In this document: positions 1 to 9,014 of the stretch, one piece after another
Layout of the letters: each line of letters opens with the position of its first letter
Numbering within the stretch: the stretch's first letter is position 1
Assembly (NCBI RefSeq): GCF_003403035.1
Contig: NZ_QURN01000001.1
Span: forward strand, 248,001-312,000
From: Mesorhizobium denitrificans
GTDB lineage: Bacteria > Pseudomonadota > Alphaproteobacteria > Rhizobiales > Rhizobiaceae
Length of the DNA stretch: 64,000 nt
Direction of reading: 5' to 3'
Notes under the pieces: generated by a model
Databases searched by the model: none
Seen by the model: only the letters and a program-made list of their open reading frames with translations
What the model was told of the DNA's origin: nothing
Translations under genes and position numbers: made by a program

Positions 1-2
1 AT

Positions 3-1301
3 GGTGGTTCTATTCCTGCAATTCTGATCCGCACGCCGGGCACCAATTCAGCCGCAGCAACGGTCATCGACGGCTATGAGATGAGACGACAGGGCAAGGC
101 CGGTGAGGCGCTTGGCATCTCGCTTTGGTCCGGCTTCCTTGGCTCACTTTTTGGCTTATTGATGCTGGTCACGATGACAGAGCCGCTATCATGGCTGGCC
201 CTGTCGTTCAGGCCGACATCCTATTTCGGCCTGGGCATTCTCGGCCTGAGCGTCATTGCTTCGATGAGTAGCGGTTCGTTGGTCAAGGGATTGGCTGCCG
301 CCATTGTCGGCATGATGATCGCCACGGTCGGCGCGGACCCGATTGCGGGCATCAATCGCTTCACCTTCGGCGTTCCAGAACTGCTGGGTGGCATCGAGCC
401 CGTCCTGGTGATGATTGGCGTCTTTGCCCTGAGTGAGCTCATGATCCAGTCCGGCGCGCCGGAACTGAACGGGTTGAAAGAAAAAATCCGCATTCGCCTG
501 CCCAGTTTCGACATGATGAAGCGCCTCAAGCGTTCGCAGGCAATCGGCGGTATCATGGGTCTGTTTGAAGGGCTTACTCCAGGTGGTGGCGGTTCTATCG
601 CAGCTTTTCTATCTTACAATGAAGCCCGGCGCTGGTCGAAAACGCCGGAGAAGTTCGGAAAGGGCTCGCCGGAAGGTGTTGCCGCGCCGGAAACAGCAAA
701 CAACACAGTTGCGAGCACGACGCTTATTCCCTTGCTGTCATTCGGTATTCCAAGTTCCAACTCGACAGCCGTTTTGCTCGGCGGATTTCTGATTCACGGG
801 CTGCTGCCCGGTCCTCGTCTGTTTGAGCAGAATGCGGAGGTTGTGACGGGGCTCTACTTCGGCTCGTTTATCGCCATCGTCGGACAGCTTCTGTTTGGCA
901 TCATTCTTCTGCCCGCCTGCGTTTGGCTGGTGAACCGTCCCCGTCCATACCTCGCGGCCTATATTCTCGCGCTAATCATGTCGGGAATTTATACGCTCGA
1001 CCACAGCCTGTTCCACATCGGCTTCGTGCTCGGCATGGGCCTGCTGGGCTATCTGATGAGGCGTGCGGGCTATCCCTTTCTGCCACTCATCCTCGGCGTC
1101 GTACTGGGTCACATGGTGGAATCGTCTTATCGCCGCTCGCTGGTGTTGTCGGCCGGCGATCATCGCATTTTCCTGCAAGACCCGATTGCCGTCGGGCTGC
1201 TGCTCGCATCGCTCGCATTCATTCTCTATTCGCTGTGGAGCGAGTTCGCCGACAGCGCAAAATCCAAGCGTAAAGCCGCACCGAAGGAAACCAGCATATG
1301 A
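3..1301 (+). CDS. Tripartite tricarboxylate transporter permease, TctA family (5' truncated)
   Basis: Large membrane subunit of a TTT-type solute importer, which with a small TctB subunit and a periplasmic TctC receptor takes up carboxylates across the inner membrane. The reading frame is open from the window's first bases, so the N-terminus and start codon lie outside; about 432 residues are visible. The truncated start still shows the TctA signature (GGSIPAILIRTPGTNSAAAT), and a second conserved block, GLTPGGGGSIAAFLSY, lies about 185 residues further on. Several hydrophobic segments follow. The stop overlaps the next start (ATGA), so it is probably cotranscribed with the PrpD-like and Ldh-like genes. 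The substrate is unknown; a small organic acid is inferred from the family and neighbours. Confidence 0.9.
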   Translation, partial: GGSIPAILIRTPGTNSAAATVIDGYEMRRQGKAGEALGISLWSGFLGSLFGLLMLVTMTEPLSWLALSFRPTSYFGLGILGLSVIASMSSGSLVKGLAAAIVGMMIATVGADPIAGINRFTFGVPELLGGIEPVLVMIGVFALSELMIQSGAPELNGLKEKIRIRLPSFDMMKRLKRSQAIGGIMGLFEGLTPGGGGSIAAFLSYNEARRWSKTPEKFGKGSPEGVAAPETANNTVASTTLIPLLSFGIPSSNSTAVLLGGFLIHGLLPGPRLFEQNAEVVTGLYFGSFIAIVGQLLFGIILLPACVWLVNRPRPYLAAYILALIMSGIYTLDHSLFHIGFVLGMGLLGYLMRRAGYPFLPLILGVVLGHMVESSYRRSLVLSAGDHRIFLQDPIAVGLLLASLAFILYSLWSEFADSAKSKRKAAPKETSI

Positions 1302-2641
1302 CAGCGCAATTCGGTAGCGAGCCTCCAATCGCCCAGATGGTAGCACGCGCACTTCTGCACGCGTCGCCGTCCGATGCGGCGCACCACGTCGCGTGGCGAC
1401 TGGTCGTCGATGTCATCGGGCTGGCCGTCGCTGCGCGCAATACGAACTATGTCAAAGCTGTTCTGCATTCCGCGGCAGGCGAAGGGTCCGCCACGGCATT
1501 CGGCCATGCGCGTCGCTTCAATATCTATGATGCGGCGACTATCAATGGCACCGCGGCGCATGGCGAGGATTTTGACGACACGTTTGAAGGTGGTCCGGTT
1601 CACGCTGGCGCGGTGGTGGTTCCTGCGATATTGGCGCTCTCGCAAGCCAGGGCGATCGAGCCCGAAGCCATAGTGCGCGGCATCGTCATCGGCTGCGAGC
1701 TTATGTGCAGGCTCAGTCTCGTCGCCCCGCAGGCGATTCATAAGGCTGGCTTTCACCCGACGGCGGTCATCGGAGCGCTTGCCGCTGCAGGCGGCGCAAG
1801 TGTGGCGCTCGGTCTGGATGAAAATCGCGTTGTAAATGCGCTTGGCACCGCGGGTAGTCTGGCATCTGGCATCATCGAATATCTTGCAGACGGAAGCTGG
1901 ACAAAGCGCCTCCACGCTGGCGCCGCCGCGCAGGCTGGTATCCGCGCTGCGCTGCTGGCGGAAGGGGGATTCATAGGCCCGGCCACTGTGCTTGAAGGAA
2001 GTCATGGTTTCTTCAAGGCGTTCGCGCCCTCGCGTGTGCCCGATTTTTCGCATGCGTTTGAAGGCATAGGCACGCGCTGGTTGATGGAGCAGATGGCGTT
2101 CAAGCCATATGCCTGCGGGACAATGACCCAGCCTTTTGTCGATTGCGCGATTCAGTTGGCAGATACGGGCGTCAAAGCTGAAGAAATCGAAAAGCTTGTC
2201 TGCCGCGTGGGCGAAGGCACGGTGCATCGGCTCTGGGAGCCACTCGCGCTCAAGCAAAATCCGCCGAACGGATATGCCGCGAAGTTTTCAACGCCATATT
2301 GTGTTGCGGTAGGCTTTCTGGATCGCGCCGCGGGGCTCATGCAGTTCACCGAGGATCGAGTGCGGGACCCGCGCACAAGGGCGCTCGCGGCAAAGGTTTC
2401 TTACGAGATCGACCCGCATGACGAATATCCGCGCAACTTCACCGGCACGATCATCGCGACGCTGAAAGACGGACGCGTGCTGGAATATCGCAAGGGGCAT
2501 ATGCGTGGCGGCGCGAAAGAACCGCTCACCGATGCGGAGGTGCTTTCCAAGTTCCGTGCAAACTGTGCGTTCGGTGGCTTGTCTGCTGATGAAACGGAGC
2601 AGCTTCTGAAAATGGCTTCGGGGTACTTCCAGGAAAACTGA
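1298..2641 (+). CDS. MmgE/PrpD family protein
   Basis: Member of the 2-methylcitrate dehydratase/cis-aconitate decarboxylase/iminodisuccinate-epimerase fold family, cytosolic. The 447-residue length is normal for the family. Recognisable features are the N-terminal all-helical region with the segment NGTAAHGEDFDDTF (about residues 84-97) and the family block KPYACGTMTQPFVD (about 269-282). It starts on the ATGA overlap with the transporter gene and its stop shares one base with the next start (TGATG), so the three genes form a translationally coupled unit. Family members act on quite different substrates (methylcitrate, aconitate, iminodisuccinate), so the reaction cannot be named. Use on a carboxylate brought in by the TctA system is an inference from context. 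Confidence 0.88.
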   Translation: MTAQFGSEPPIAQMVARALLHASPSDAAHHVAWRLVVDVIGLAVAARNTNYVKAVLHSAAGEGSATAFGHARRFNIYDAATINGTAAHGEDFDDTFEGGPVHAGAVVVPAILALSQARAIEPEAIVRGIVIGCELMCRLSLVAPQAIHKAGFHPTAVIGALAAAGGASVALGLDENRVVNALGTAGSLASGIIEYLADGSWTKRLHAGAAAQAGIRAALLAEGGFIGPATVLEGSHGFFKAFAPSRVPDFSHAFEGIGTRWLMEQMAFKPYACGTMTQPFVDCAIQLADTGVKAEEIEKLVCRVGEGTVHRLWEPLALKQNPPNGYAAKFSTPYCVAVGFLDRAAGLMQFTEDRVRDPRTRALAAKVSYEIDPHDEYPRNFTGTIIATLKDGRVLEYRKGHMRGGAKEPLTDAEVLSKFRANCAFGGLSADETEQLLKMASGYFQEN

Positions 2642-3684
2642 TGGCTCCCGATTCAGAAACAATCCAGCGCATCGCGGCTGATGACATGGCTGCGCTGGCG
2701 AGTGCTGCGCTTCAACGTCATGCCGTGCCGCAGCACGACAGTGAAATTATTGCCAATTGCCTCGTTCATGCGGATCTCCGCGGCGTTGAAACGCACGGCG
2801 TGGTGCGGCTTCCGGGCTACATCGATCGCCTGAGGCGAGGGCTAATAAACCCCGCGCCCGTCCTCGAACCACGAATGGTCGGATCGGTTGCGGCATCCCT
2901 GGATGCGCAGAATGGCTTCGGCTTTGTTGCGGCAACCAAGGCAACCGAACTTGCGATTAACATCGCGACCCAGCACGGCGTTGCGCTGGTTTCGGTGCAT
3001 GCAAGCAATCATTTCGGAATGGCTGCGACCTATGTCCAGCAGGCTGTCAACGCCGGGTTTGTCTGCTTTGTCTTTTCCAACGCTTCGCCAACAATGCCGC
3101 CTTGGGGCGGGCGAACCCCGATATTCGGAACAAATCCGCTTGCATTTGGCGCACCTAATGCAAATGCCGATCCCTTCATCCTGGATATGTCGCCCGCAGT
3201 CGCAGCGCGAGGCAAAATACGCGCCGCGCTGCGAAACAAGACGGCAATCCCGTTGGGTTACGCGCTGGACTCGGAAGGCCGCCCGACCACAGATCCTGCT
3301 GCCGCACTGGCCGGTGTCGTGTTGCCTGTCGGAGGACACAAGGGCGCAGGGCTCGCGATAATGGTCGATATATTGGCGGGCTTGATGTCGGGAGCTGGCT
3401 TTGCGGGCTCCGTTGGCAACCAGTACGGAGAAGACAACAAGCCGCAAGATGTAGGTCACTTTTTTATCCTGATGCGGCCAGATCTCTTTATCCCGCGCGA
3501 AGAATATGACGCACGCATGTGCATACTGATCGAAACGGTCCAAGGCTGCCTTCCAGCGGAAGGCTTTGCTTCAGCCCGCATGCCCGGCGAGGCAAGCGCT
3601 GAAAATGAGAGGACGCGCAGGCTTGAGGGCATCCCATACGAGCCAGCGCTGATCAGCACGATCAAGCAACTGGCGGCGGGCTAG
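2641..3684 (+). CDS. Ldh family (malate/L-sulfolactate/ureidoglycolate) NAD(P)-dependent dehydrogenase
   Basis: Oxidoreductase of the LDH2/MDG2 (type-2 malate/lactate dehydrogenase) family, which interconverts 2-hydroxy and 2-oxo acids with NAD(P) in the cytosol. Its 347 residues are typical. Family hallmarks are VHADLRGVETHGVVRLPGY (about residues 40-58), HASNHFGMAATY with the catalytic histidine (about 120), WGGRTPIFGTNPLAFGAP and the glycine-rich GGHKGAGLAIMVD. It is the last gene of the transporter-PrpD-Ldh unit and starts on the stop codon of the previous gene. Together they suggest import and oxidation of a hydroxy-acid; the identity of that acid is not visible in the sequence. Confidence 0.9.
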   Translation: MAPDSETIQRIAADDMAALASAALQRHAVPQHDSEIIANCLVHADLRGVETHGVVRLPGYIDRLRRGLINPAPVLEPRMVGSVAASLDAQNGFGFVAATKATELAINIATQHGVALVSVHASNHFGMAATYVQQAVNAGFVCFVFSNASPTMPPWGGRTPIFGTNPLAFGAPNANADPFILDMSPAVAARGKIRAALRNKTAIPLGYALDSEGRPTTDPAAALAGVVLPVGGHKGAGLAIMVDILAGLMSGAGFAGSVGNQYGEDNKPQDVGHFFILMRPDLFIPREEYDARMCILIETVQGCLPAEGFASARMPGEASAENERTRRLEGIPYEPALISTIKQLAAG

Positions 3685-3813
3685 AGATAAACGCGGCAGC
3701 GCTGTGAAGCGGGGAAGAACCCGCCAAACTTTTGGGAGCAGCGGATTGGCCAGTCTGCCCTTGCCGCCGCAGTGATGCAAAACGCGCAGCCTTCCATTCA
3801 TCGCTTACGGAGT

Positions 3814-3827
3814 TTGTCTCATCACAA
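3814..3827 (+). promoter_or_regulatory. Putative FNR/NnrR-type box upstream of nirK
   Basis: The sequence TTGTCTCATCACAA fits the TTG-N8-CAA core of the Crp/Fnr family operator. The half-sites TTGTC and TTGTG (read inward) differ at one base. Its centre is about 72 bp upstream of the nirK start, which would allow a class II promoter with the start point near 3862. A similar box stands at nearly the same distance from the pseudoazurin gene, and an NnrR gene is nearby, which supports the call. Binding is inferred. Confidence 0.5.
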
Positions 3828-3892
3828 AGAAGGCCGGAGTATTTCGCACTAAAAGGGCTTCCATAAGTTGTAAGAGACGAAGGAAAGCTGAA

Positions 3893-4987
3893 ATGTTTAC
3901 GCGACGCGAAACGCTGTTTGGAGTGGCTGGCGCAGCAGTTATCGCAACACTACCTGTAAAAGCCATCTCAGCAACTGAGGTCGCGGCTTTGCCGCGCAAG
4001 AAGATCGACCTGCTTAGTCCACCATTCGTACATGAACACGAACAGGTGGCGACCGGCGGGCCGAAGCTGATTGAGTTCAAATTGACCATTAAAGAGCAGC
4101 CCGTCATCATCGATAAGGACGGCACGACTCTGCAAGCCATGACATATAATGGTTCGATCCCTGCGCCGATGATGGTGGTGCACCAGAACGATTACGTCGA
4201 ACTGACGCTGGTGAATCCTGAAACCAACGAGATGGCGCATAACATCGATTTTCACGCAGCGACCGGCGCGCTGGGCGGTGGTGCGCTGACACATGTAAAC
4301 CCGGGCGAACAAGTAATATTGCGCTTCAAAGCTACGCGAACCGGAACTTTTGTTTATCACTGTGCGCCCGATGGCATGATCCCTTGGCACGTGGTGTCCG
4401 GTATGAGCGGGACGATCATGGTTTTGCCGCGCGATGGCCTGAAGGATCACGAAGGCAAGCTACTAACCTATGATCGCATCTTCTATATAGGCGAGAGCGA
4501 TTTTTACGTTCCTCGCGATGAGCAAGGAAACTTCAAAAAGTATGATTCGCTCGGCGAGAGCTATGACGAAACGCTTAAGGCGATGCGTGGGCTGATACCG
4601 ACGCATGTCGTGTTCAACGGTAAGGTTGGTGCCCTGACTGGTGACAACGCGCTTAAGTCAAAGGTAGGCGAAAAGGTACTGATTGTTCATTCACAGGCTA
4701 ATCGCGACACACGTCCGCACTTGATCGGCGGCCACGGCGATTACGTCTGGGAACAGGGCAAGTTTGCCAATGCGCCGGCTCGAGATCTGGAAACCTGGTT
4801 CATTCGTGGGGGTTCCGCTGGTGCGGCGTTCTATACATTCCGGCAGCCTGGCCTCTACGCCTATGTCAACCATAATCTCATTGAGGCAGCAGAACTCGGC
4901 GCGACTGCACACTTTGTGGTCGATGGGGAATGGGACAACGATTTGATGACTCAGGTCTCTGCGCCCGGACCAAGCCAGACGAATTAG
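3893..4987 (+). CDS. nirK: Copper-containing nitrite reductase NirK
   Basis: Periplasmic trimeric enzyme reducing nitrite to nitric oxide, the defining step of denitrification. The 364-residue protein begins with a twin-arginine type signal (RRETLF at residues 4-9). Two cupredoxin domains follow. All copper ligands are present: type 1 at H116, C157, H166 and M171; type 2 at H121, H156 and H327 (in YVNHNLIEA). The catalytic Asp is D119 in HNIDFH, and the second catalytic histidine lies in [10 protein letters not shown]. The start has an AAGGA ribosome site. Upstream lies an NnrR-type box; downstream come a terminator-like hairpin and nirV. Likely electron donor: the pseudoazurin encoded at 7.2-7.6 kb. 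Confidence 0.98.
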   Translation: MFTRRETLFGVAGAAVIATLPVKAISATEVAALPRKKIDLLSPPFVHEHEQVATGGPKLIEFKLTIKEQPVIIDKDGTTLQAMTYNGSIPAPMMVVHQNDYVELTLVNPETNEMAHNIDFHAATGALGGGALTHVNPGEQVILRFKATRTGTFVYHCAPDGMIPWHVVSGMSGTIMVLPRDGLKDHEGKLLTYDRIFYIGESDFYVPRDEQGNFKKYDSLGESYDETLKAMRGLIPTHVVFNGKVGALTGDNALKSKVGEKVLIVHSQANRDTRPHLIGGHGDYVWEQGKFANAPARDLETWFIRGGSAGAAFYTFRQPGLYAYVNHNLIEAAELGATAHFVVDGEWDNDLMTQVSAPGPSQTN

Positions 4988-5010
4988 GCTTTTGATATGC
5001 CTTTCGTTTC

Positions 5011-5045
5011 GCGGCCTGCCGGACTCTGGCGGGCCGCTTTTGTTT
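5011..5045 (+). terminator. Rho-independent terminator between nirK and nirV
   Basis: Inverted arms GCGGCCTGCC (5011-5020) and GGCGGGCCGC (5028-5037) can form a 10-bp stem with one G-U pair and a 7-base loop, followed at once by TTTTGTTT. This is a strong intrinsic-terminator shape located between nirK and nirV. Partial read-through would give much more nirK than nirV message. Confidence 0.75.
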
Positions 5046-5058
5046 CGAGGATCATGCA

Positions 5059-5928
5059 ATGAAAACCCACTCAACACTTCTGGCAAGCTCGGCCGCTGCC
5101 GTACTGGCGATCGCGGGTGCTCTCGCCTTTAATGGTCGCGTCGAAATCGCACCTGCTCCCGTAACATCACCGGAGATTGTTGTCATCGAACCGGGCGTTT
5201 TGAGCTACGCACTTCCTGGCGAGTATCTAGCCGGAGAGCGCGTGGTGGACGCGCCTGTAAGAGAACTGGATTTCAAGCGCAGCTTCGACATGATGAAGTA
5301 TCAAGTCAGCGTCGCTGACTATGCGCTTTGCGTTGCCCAGAACATCTGCAAGCAGGCGGACGGCATTTTCTTGAGCGACGATCGACCTGTCACTGGTGTC
5401 GATTTCGCGGATGCAACTGACTATGCGAAGTGGTTGTCAAAGCAAACAGGCGAGTATTGGCGGCTGCCCACAGACGAGGAGTGGACCTATGCCGCGGCAG
5501 AACGCTATCAGGAGCAGGCGCTCGGCGTTGCAGAGGACGACGGTGCCAACCCCGCTGCGCGCTGGCTCGCGCGCTATCGCAACGAGGCTGCGAATAGCGC
5601 ACCTGACTCAGAGGTTAAGCCACTGGGGTACTTCGGTGTGAACAGCAAAGGTGTGGCCGACATGTCCGCCAACGTATGGGATTGGACATCGACCTGCTAT
5701 TCGCGAGCTAGCGTCGAGCCGGATGGCAAGCTCGGCAAGGGTGTTAAAAACTGCGGAGTACGCGTCGCCAGCGGAAAGCACCGCGCCTATATGTCGTTCT
5801 TCATTCGCAGCGGAAAAAGTGGAGGCTGTGCGGCTGGCATGGCACCGGACAATCTTGGAATAAGGCTGGTGCGCGAAAAGTTAACCTTCTTCGCAAAGCT
5901 CAACGCAATGTTGCAACCAGCCGGATAG
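5059..5928 (+). CDS. nirV: NirV, formylglycine-generating-enzyme-like protein
   Basis: Accessory gene commonly found directly after nirK in alphaproteobacteria; its biochemical role is not settled. The 289-residue protein has an N-terminal hydrophobic signal or anchor (about residues 7-24), so it is probably exported. It then has a FGE-sulfatase/SUMF1-like domain with typical blocks KYQVSVADYALC, LPTDEEWTYAAAERY and ADMSANVWDWTSTCY, and ends in RSGKSGGCAAGMAPDNLGIRLV. It lacks clear evidence of the oxidase copper-site cysteine pair of true formylglycine-generating enzymes, although several cysteines occur. It follows nirK after a hairpin terminator, so it probably depends on read-through. Its end is only 14 bp from the convergent nnrS. 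Confidence 0.9.
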   Translation: MKTHSTLLASSAAAVLAIAGALAFNGRVEIAPAPVTSPEIVVIEPGVLSYALPGEYLAGERVVDAPVRELDFKRSFDMMKYQVSVADYALCVAQNICKQADGIFLSDDRPVTGVDFADATDYAKWLSKQTGEYWRLPTDEEWTYAAAERYQEQALGVAEDDGANPAARWLARYRNEAANSAPDSEVKPLGYFGVNSKGVADMSANVWDWTSTCYSRASVEPDGKLGKGVKNCGVRVASGKHRAYMSFFIRSGKSGGCAAGMAPDNLGIRLVREKLTFFAKLNAMLQPAG

Positions 5929-5942
5929 GGCAGACGCCGGCT

Positions 5943-7124
5943 TCAATTTCGCCGACGGGGTTTCAATAATTTGCCGCCGAATAGAGCGACGTATGCCAGG
6001 AACGACAGCGACCATAGGCACGCCGATCCATGCAGTAGTGCGGCGGATGCTGGAAAGAAGGCTGCGAAAATGCGTATTACCCCTGCCGCCAGCATGCCTA
6101 CAAACATTGCAGACATTGCCGGGGAGGAGCGCAACTCATAGCCGGTGTGGCCGAGCGTTGCGCGAGCCATGACCGCCAGTGTCATGGAGCCGATGGCCCC
6201 CACGCCGAAGGCGTGTATGCCAGCAGCAACAGGAACGTAATCTGGAAATATCGCGGCCGTGCCTGCGAGGACGAAGCCTAGCGGAACGAACAGGAACGCG
6301 GCGTGAAGCACCAGCACGAGCGGGTCACGAAACGTGCGGTCGCCGGCCCAGCGGGCGAGCCTGACGGCATTCGCAATGCCCGCAACAATCATCAATATTC
6401 CTGTCACCGCATGGTGCGGAAAGAACGTCCATGACGCCAATGACAGCGCCGAAATGGCGATTATGCCTGTGTCCAGTCGTGCGAAGGGTTCTGGAAGGCG
6501 ACCGGGATTTTCGCGCACGAGCCAGTTGCGGGTGAAACTCGGGATGATGCGACCGCCGATGATCATGATCAGTGTGATTGCAGCAGCGATTGCGAGGCGA
6601 CGGCTGACGTCGGATGCACCAAACCTGTGCACCTCTACATGAAAAAGAATGTTTGCGCCCAGAAGGACTGAAACCGGGATCAGCACTTTGAGGTTTCGCC
6701 AGTTCTTTCCCGCAATGATCTCCGTGGCGGCGGCGGCGGCTACGGCTAGGAGGAATAGGCAGTCGATTACGGCGGCTGCGATCCAACCGATGTCGGTGGA
6801 GAAAAATACCGCAAATCTGCCTGCGAGCCAGATGAGGAACAGCACAAGAAGTGGCATTCCCTGAACCGGCAATCGTCCAGTCCAATTAGGAATCGCGGTT
6901 AGAAGGAAACCGGTAATGATGGCGGCCAGATAGCCGAAAAGCATCTCATGAATGTGCCAATCGACAGGTGGAAACAGGCTTTCCGTATCGAGATAGCCGT
7001 AGAGCAGGGGTATCCAGAACAGAATGGCGAGCGCGCTAAATAGCGCGCCCCCAAGGAAGAAGGGTCTGAAGCCATAAGACAGGATAGCAGGATAATTTCC
7101 CGGCTTCGTGCGCGGCACAGCCAT
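5943..7124 (-). CDS. nnrS: NnrS family haem-copper membrane protein
   Basis: Polytopic inner-membrane protein (393 residues, about 12 hydrophobic segments) of the NnrS family, known to bind haem and copper and to relieve nitric oxide stress. The start carries the family block GYFRPFFLGG-like (SYGFRPFFLGGALFSA), followed by WHIHEMLFGYLAAIITGFLLT with the paired histidines, NWTGR, and a C-terminal MARATLGHTG motif. It lies 72 bp behind the pseudoazurin gene on the same strand and is probably cotranscribed from the promoter with the TTG-N8-CAA box. A GAGGA ribosome site precedes the ATG. Confidence 0.93.
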   Translation of the reverse strand: MAVPRTKPGNYPAILSYGFRPFFLGGALFSALAILFWIPLLYGYLDTESLFPPVDWHIHEMLFGYLAAIITGFLLTAIPNWTGRLPVQGMPLLVLFLIWLAGRFAVFFSTDIGWIAAAVIDCLFLLAVAAAAATEIIAGKNWRNLKVLIPVSVLLGANILFHVEVHRFGASDVSRRLAIAAAITLIMIIGGRIIPSFTRNWLVRENPGRLPEPFARLDTGIIAISALSLASWTFFPHHAVTGILMIVAGIANAVRLARWAGDRTFRDPLVLVLHAAFLFVPLGFVLAGTAAIFPDYVPVAAGIHAFGVGAIGSMTLAVMARATLGHTGYELRSSPAMSAMFVGMLAAGVIRIFAAFFPASAALLHGSACLWSLSFLAYVALFGGKLLKPRRRN

Positions 7125-7196
7125 TTCGATTCCTCAATCATCGGTCCGGCAGACGAACTTCGTTACAGCCGGAATATTGCGATTGGCACGTAAAGG

Positions 7197-7637
7197 TCAG
7201 TTCGTGGGAACCTGTTCAAGCAGTTCTGCGAAAACCTTCTTGGCCTTGCCGGTTTGCTTGACCGCCTTTGCCTGTTCGAGATTGACTGGCTTGCCAACGA
7301 CGATCAAGGCAACCATGCCCATTCCGTAGTGCGGCGAGCACTTCACACCATAGACGCCTTCTTGCTGCAATGTGACTGTGATCGCTTCATTCAGCTTACC
7401 TTTGAATGGTTGAGCGCCTTCCGGGATCATGTCCTTGATACTTGCCACATCGTGCGATTTGTCCGTCGGCACGAAAGTCACGGTATCGCCGGGCGCTGCT
7501 ACGACATAATCCGGCTGGAACACCATCGCGCCTTTCTCTCCTTTGTTGAGCATTTGCACCTGATGATCGGCAGCATTCGCTGCGCCCGCGATTAGAAGCG
7601 CAGCTATCGCTGCTGCAACACTAAATCCGTATCTCAT
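7197..7637 (-). CDS. paz: Pseudoazurin, periplasmic blue copper protein
   Basis: Small electron carrier that delivers electrons to NirK. The 146-residue precursor has a Sec signal peptide ending around residues 20-23 (AGAANAADH). The type 1 copper ligands are present with the pseudoazurin spacing: H62 (in KSHDVAS), C100, H103 and M108 in the block [11 protein letters not shown]. It is divergent from nnrR and lies upstream of nnrS on the same strand. Its promoter holds a Crp/Fnr-type box about 80 bp before the start, at almost the same distance as the box before nirK, which suggests co-regulation of enzyme and donor. Confidence 0.95.
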   Translation of the reverse strand: MRYGFSVAAAIAALLIAGAANAADHQVQMLNKGEKGAMVFQPDYVVAAPGDTVTFVPTDKSHDVASIKDMIPEGAQPFKGKLNEAITVTLQQEGVYGVKCSPHYGMGMVALIVVGKPVNLEQAKAVKQTGKAKKVFAELLEQVPTN

Positions 7638-7709
7638 TGATATTGTCTTTCTTTTCTAAATAATCATAGACATTTGAGGCGCTTTTAGGCGGCTGGACGG
7701 CCTGCTACT

Positions 7710-7723
7710 TTGAGCAAACGCAA
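7710..7723 (-). promoter_or_regulatory. Putative FNR/NnrR-type box upstream of pseudoazurin
   Basis: On the minus strand the sequence TTGCGTTTGCTCAA fits TTG-N8-CAA. The centre is about 80 bp from the pseudoazurin start, which places a possible start point near 7675. It lies in the 197-bp divergent region between pseudoazurin and nnrR and might also affect nnrR, though at a greater distance (about 118 bp). Confidence 0.45.
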
Positions 7724-7834
7724 AGAGAATCGAGATTTGCGCGGCGTCATGCGGTCTTGCGAAAAAGGTTGCATCTGTGACAGAACAACGCCGTTCATTT
7801 TGCACCGAGCAGAGATCGGAAGGAGCGTTTAAAA

Positions 7835-8542
7835 ATGCATCGGCTCGACCGCTCTCTTATCGCCGGATTGCCAGCATTTCAGGGTCTTGATGATTCAAGC
7901 CTGGATGCAATTCTGCAAAGTGCTTCGTCGTTGCGCGTGACGAAAGATCAGGCAATTTTCGACCAGGATAGCGACGCTCACTCGTTTTTCGTGCTGCTGG
8001 ACGGTCGCGTCCAGGTGGTTAAATCGACGCCGGATGGGCAGCAGGTGGTCGTTCGTTACATTGTTCCGGGCGAATTGCTAGGCATTGCCCAAGCGCTTGG
8101 CCGTACAACATATCCCGCAAGCGCAATCGCCGTTGTGGATTGCGTCGTGCTGGCTTGGCCCGGCAAGCTGTGGCCGGAATTCGCCACCGCTTACCCGAGC
8201 TTTGGGATGAATACCTATCGGACGGTAGGCTCGCGCCTTAGCGACATTCAGGCACAGGTCGTAGAAATGGCGACCGAGCAGGTCGAGCAACGCGTCGCAC
8301 ATTGCCTGTTACGACTCATCAAACAGTCGGGAAAGCAGACCAATGACGGCATCACGATCGACTTTCCGATCTCGCGTCAGGACATTGCGGAGATGACGGG
8401 TACTACATTGCACACGGTCAGCAGGCTGCTAACCGGATGGGAGGAAAAGGGTCTGGTTAAAAGCGGACGTCAGCAGGTAACCGTGGTCGAGCCGTCGCGC
8501 TTGTCGGTTCTCGCGGAAGGCACTGCGCGCGACAACATCTGA
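7835..8542 (+). CDS. nnrR: NnrR-type Crp/Fnr transcriptional regulator
   Basis: Activator of nitrite and nitric oxide reductase genes in response to NO. The 235-residue protein has an N-terminal cyclic-nucleotide-like sensor domain and a C-terminal winged helix-turn-helix. The recognition helix reads TTLHTVSRLL: the S and R of the FNR contact set are kept, but a histidine stands where FNR has glutamate, a pattern I associate with NnrR proteins. No FNR-type N-terminal cysteine cluster is present, so it is not a [4Fe-4S] oxygen sensor. It sits between pseudoazurin and the NsrR operon, near two candidate boxes. Confidence 0.88.
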   Translation: MHRLDRSLIAGLPAFQGLDDSSLDAILQSASSLRVTKDQAIFDQDSDAHSFFVLLDGRVQVVKSTPDGQQVVVRYIVPGELLGIAQALGRTTYPASAIAVVDCVVLAWPGKLWPEFATAYPSFGMNTYRTVGSRLSDIQAQVVEMATEQVEQRVAHCLLRLIKQSGKQTNDGITIDFPISRQDIAEMTGTTLHTVSRLLTGWEEKGLVKSGRQQVTVVEPSRLSVLAEGTARDNI

Positions 8543-8552
8543 AAGGGCCGTC

Positions 8553-9014
8553 TCAATCAGAAAAGCCGAGCTGTCGATACGCTCCGTTTCGCTCAGCGGG
8601 CAGAAGAAAATCCGGCTGCGAAAGCGTGATGTCTGCAAGTGTATGTTCATCAAGCAGGTTGCGGAACGCCATCAGCGCGTCAGACAACAATTTCGATAGT
8701 TTGCAATTCTGTGCGATCACGCACTGATTGCCTGTTGTAAAACACTCTACCAAAGCGAAATCAGGTTCGGTGATGCGCAGTACGTCGCCGATGCGGATTG
8801 CGTCAGCGGGCTTGCCGAGCGTCAGTCCTCCAGAGCGCCCGCGCACCGCTTTGAGGAAGCCCGCACGGGTCAGCACGTTTGCAACTTTGTTGAGGTGTGT
8901 TTTCGAAACGTGGAAGGTCCGCGCGGCCTCTTCAATGGTGATTAGTCGCCCCTCGGCTGATGCTGCAAGCATCAACATCCTGAGCGCGTAATCCGAGAAG
9001 CTTGTCAGCCGCAT
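8553..9014 (-). CDS. nsrR: NsrR, nitric oxide-sensing Rrf2 family repressor
   Basis: Rrf2-type DNA-binding protein of 153 residues. It has an N-terminal winged helix (SDYALRMLMLAA through KTHLNKVANVL) and three cysteines, C91, C98 and C104, in the NsrR spacing (ECFTTGNQCVIAQNC). These ligate an iron-sulfur cluster that reacts with NO and releases DNA. It is the last gene of a five-gene minus-strand operon and overlaps the truncated haemoglobin gene by 10 bp, so the regulator probably controls its own operon. It ends 10 bp from the convergent nnrR. Confidence 0.92.
   Translation of the reverse strand: MRLTSFSDYALRMLMLAASAEGRLITIEEAARTFHVSKTHLNKVANVLTRAGFLKAVRGRSGGLTLGKPADAIRIGDVLRITEPDFALVECFTTGNQCVIAQNCKLSKLLSDALMAFRNLLDEHTLADITLSQPDFLLPAERNGAYRQLGFSD

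Noticed and set aside
1226-2257. 343-codon open frame antisense to the MmgE/PrpD gene
   Set aside because: Composition is typical of a complement of a coding strand, no family motif is seen, and the sense gene is clearly conserved.
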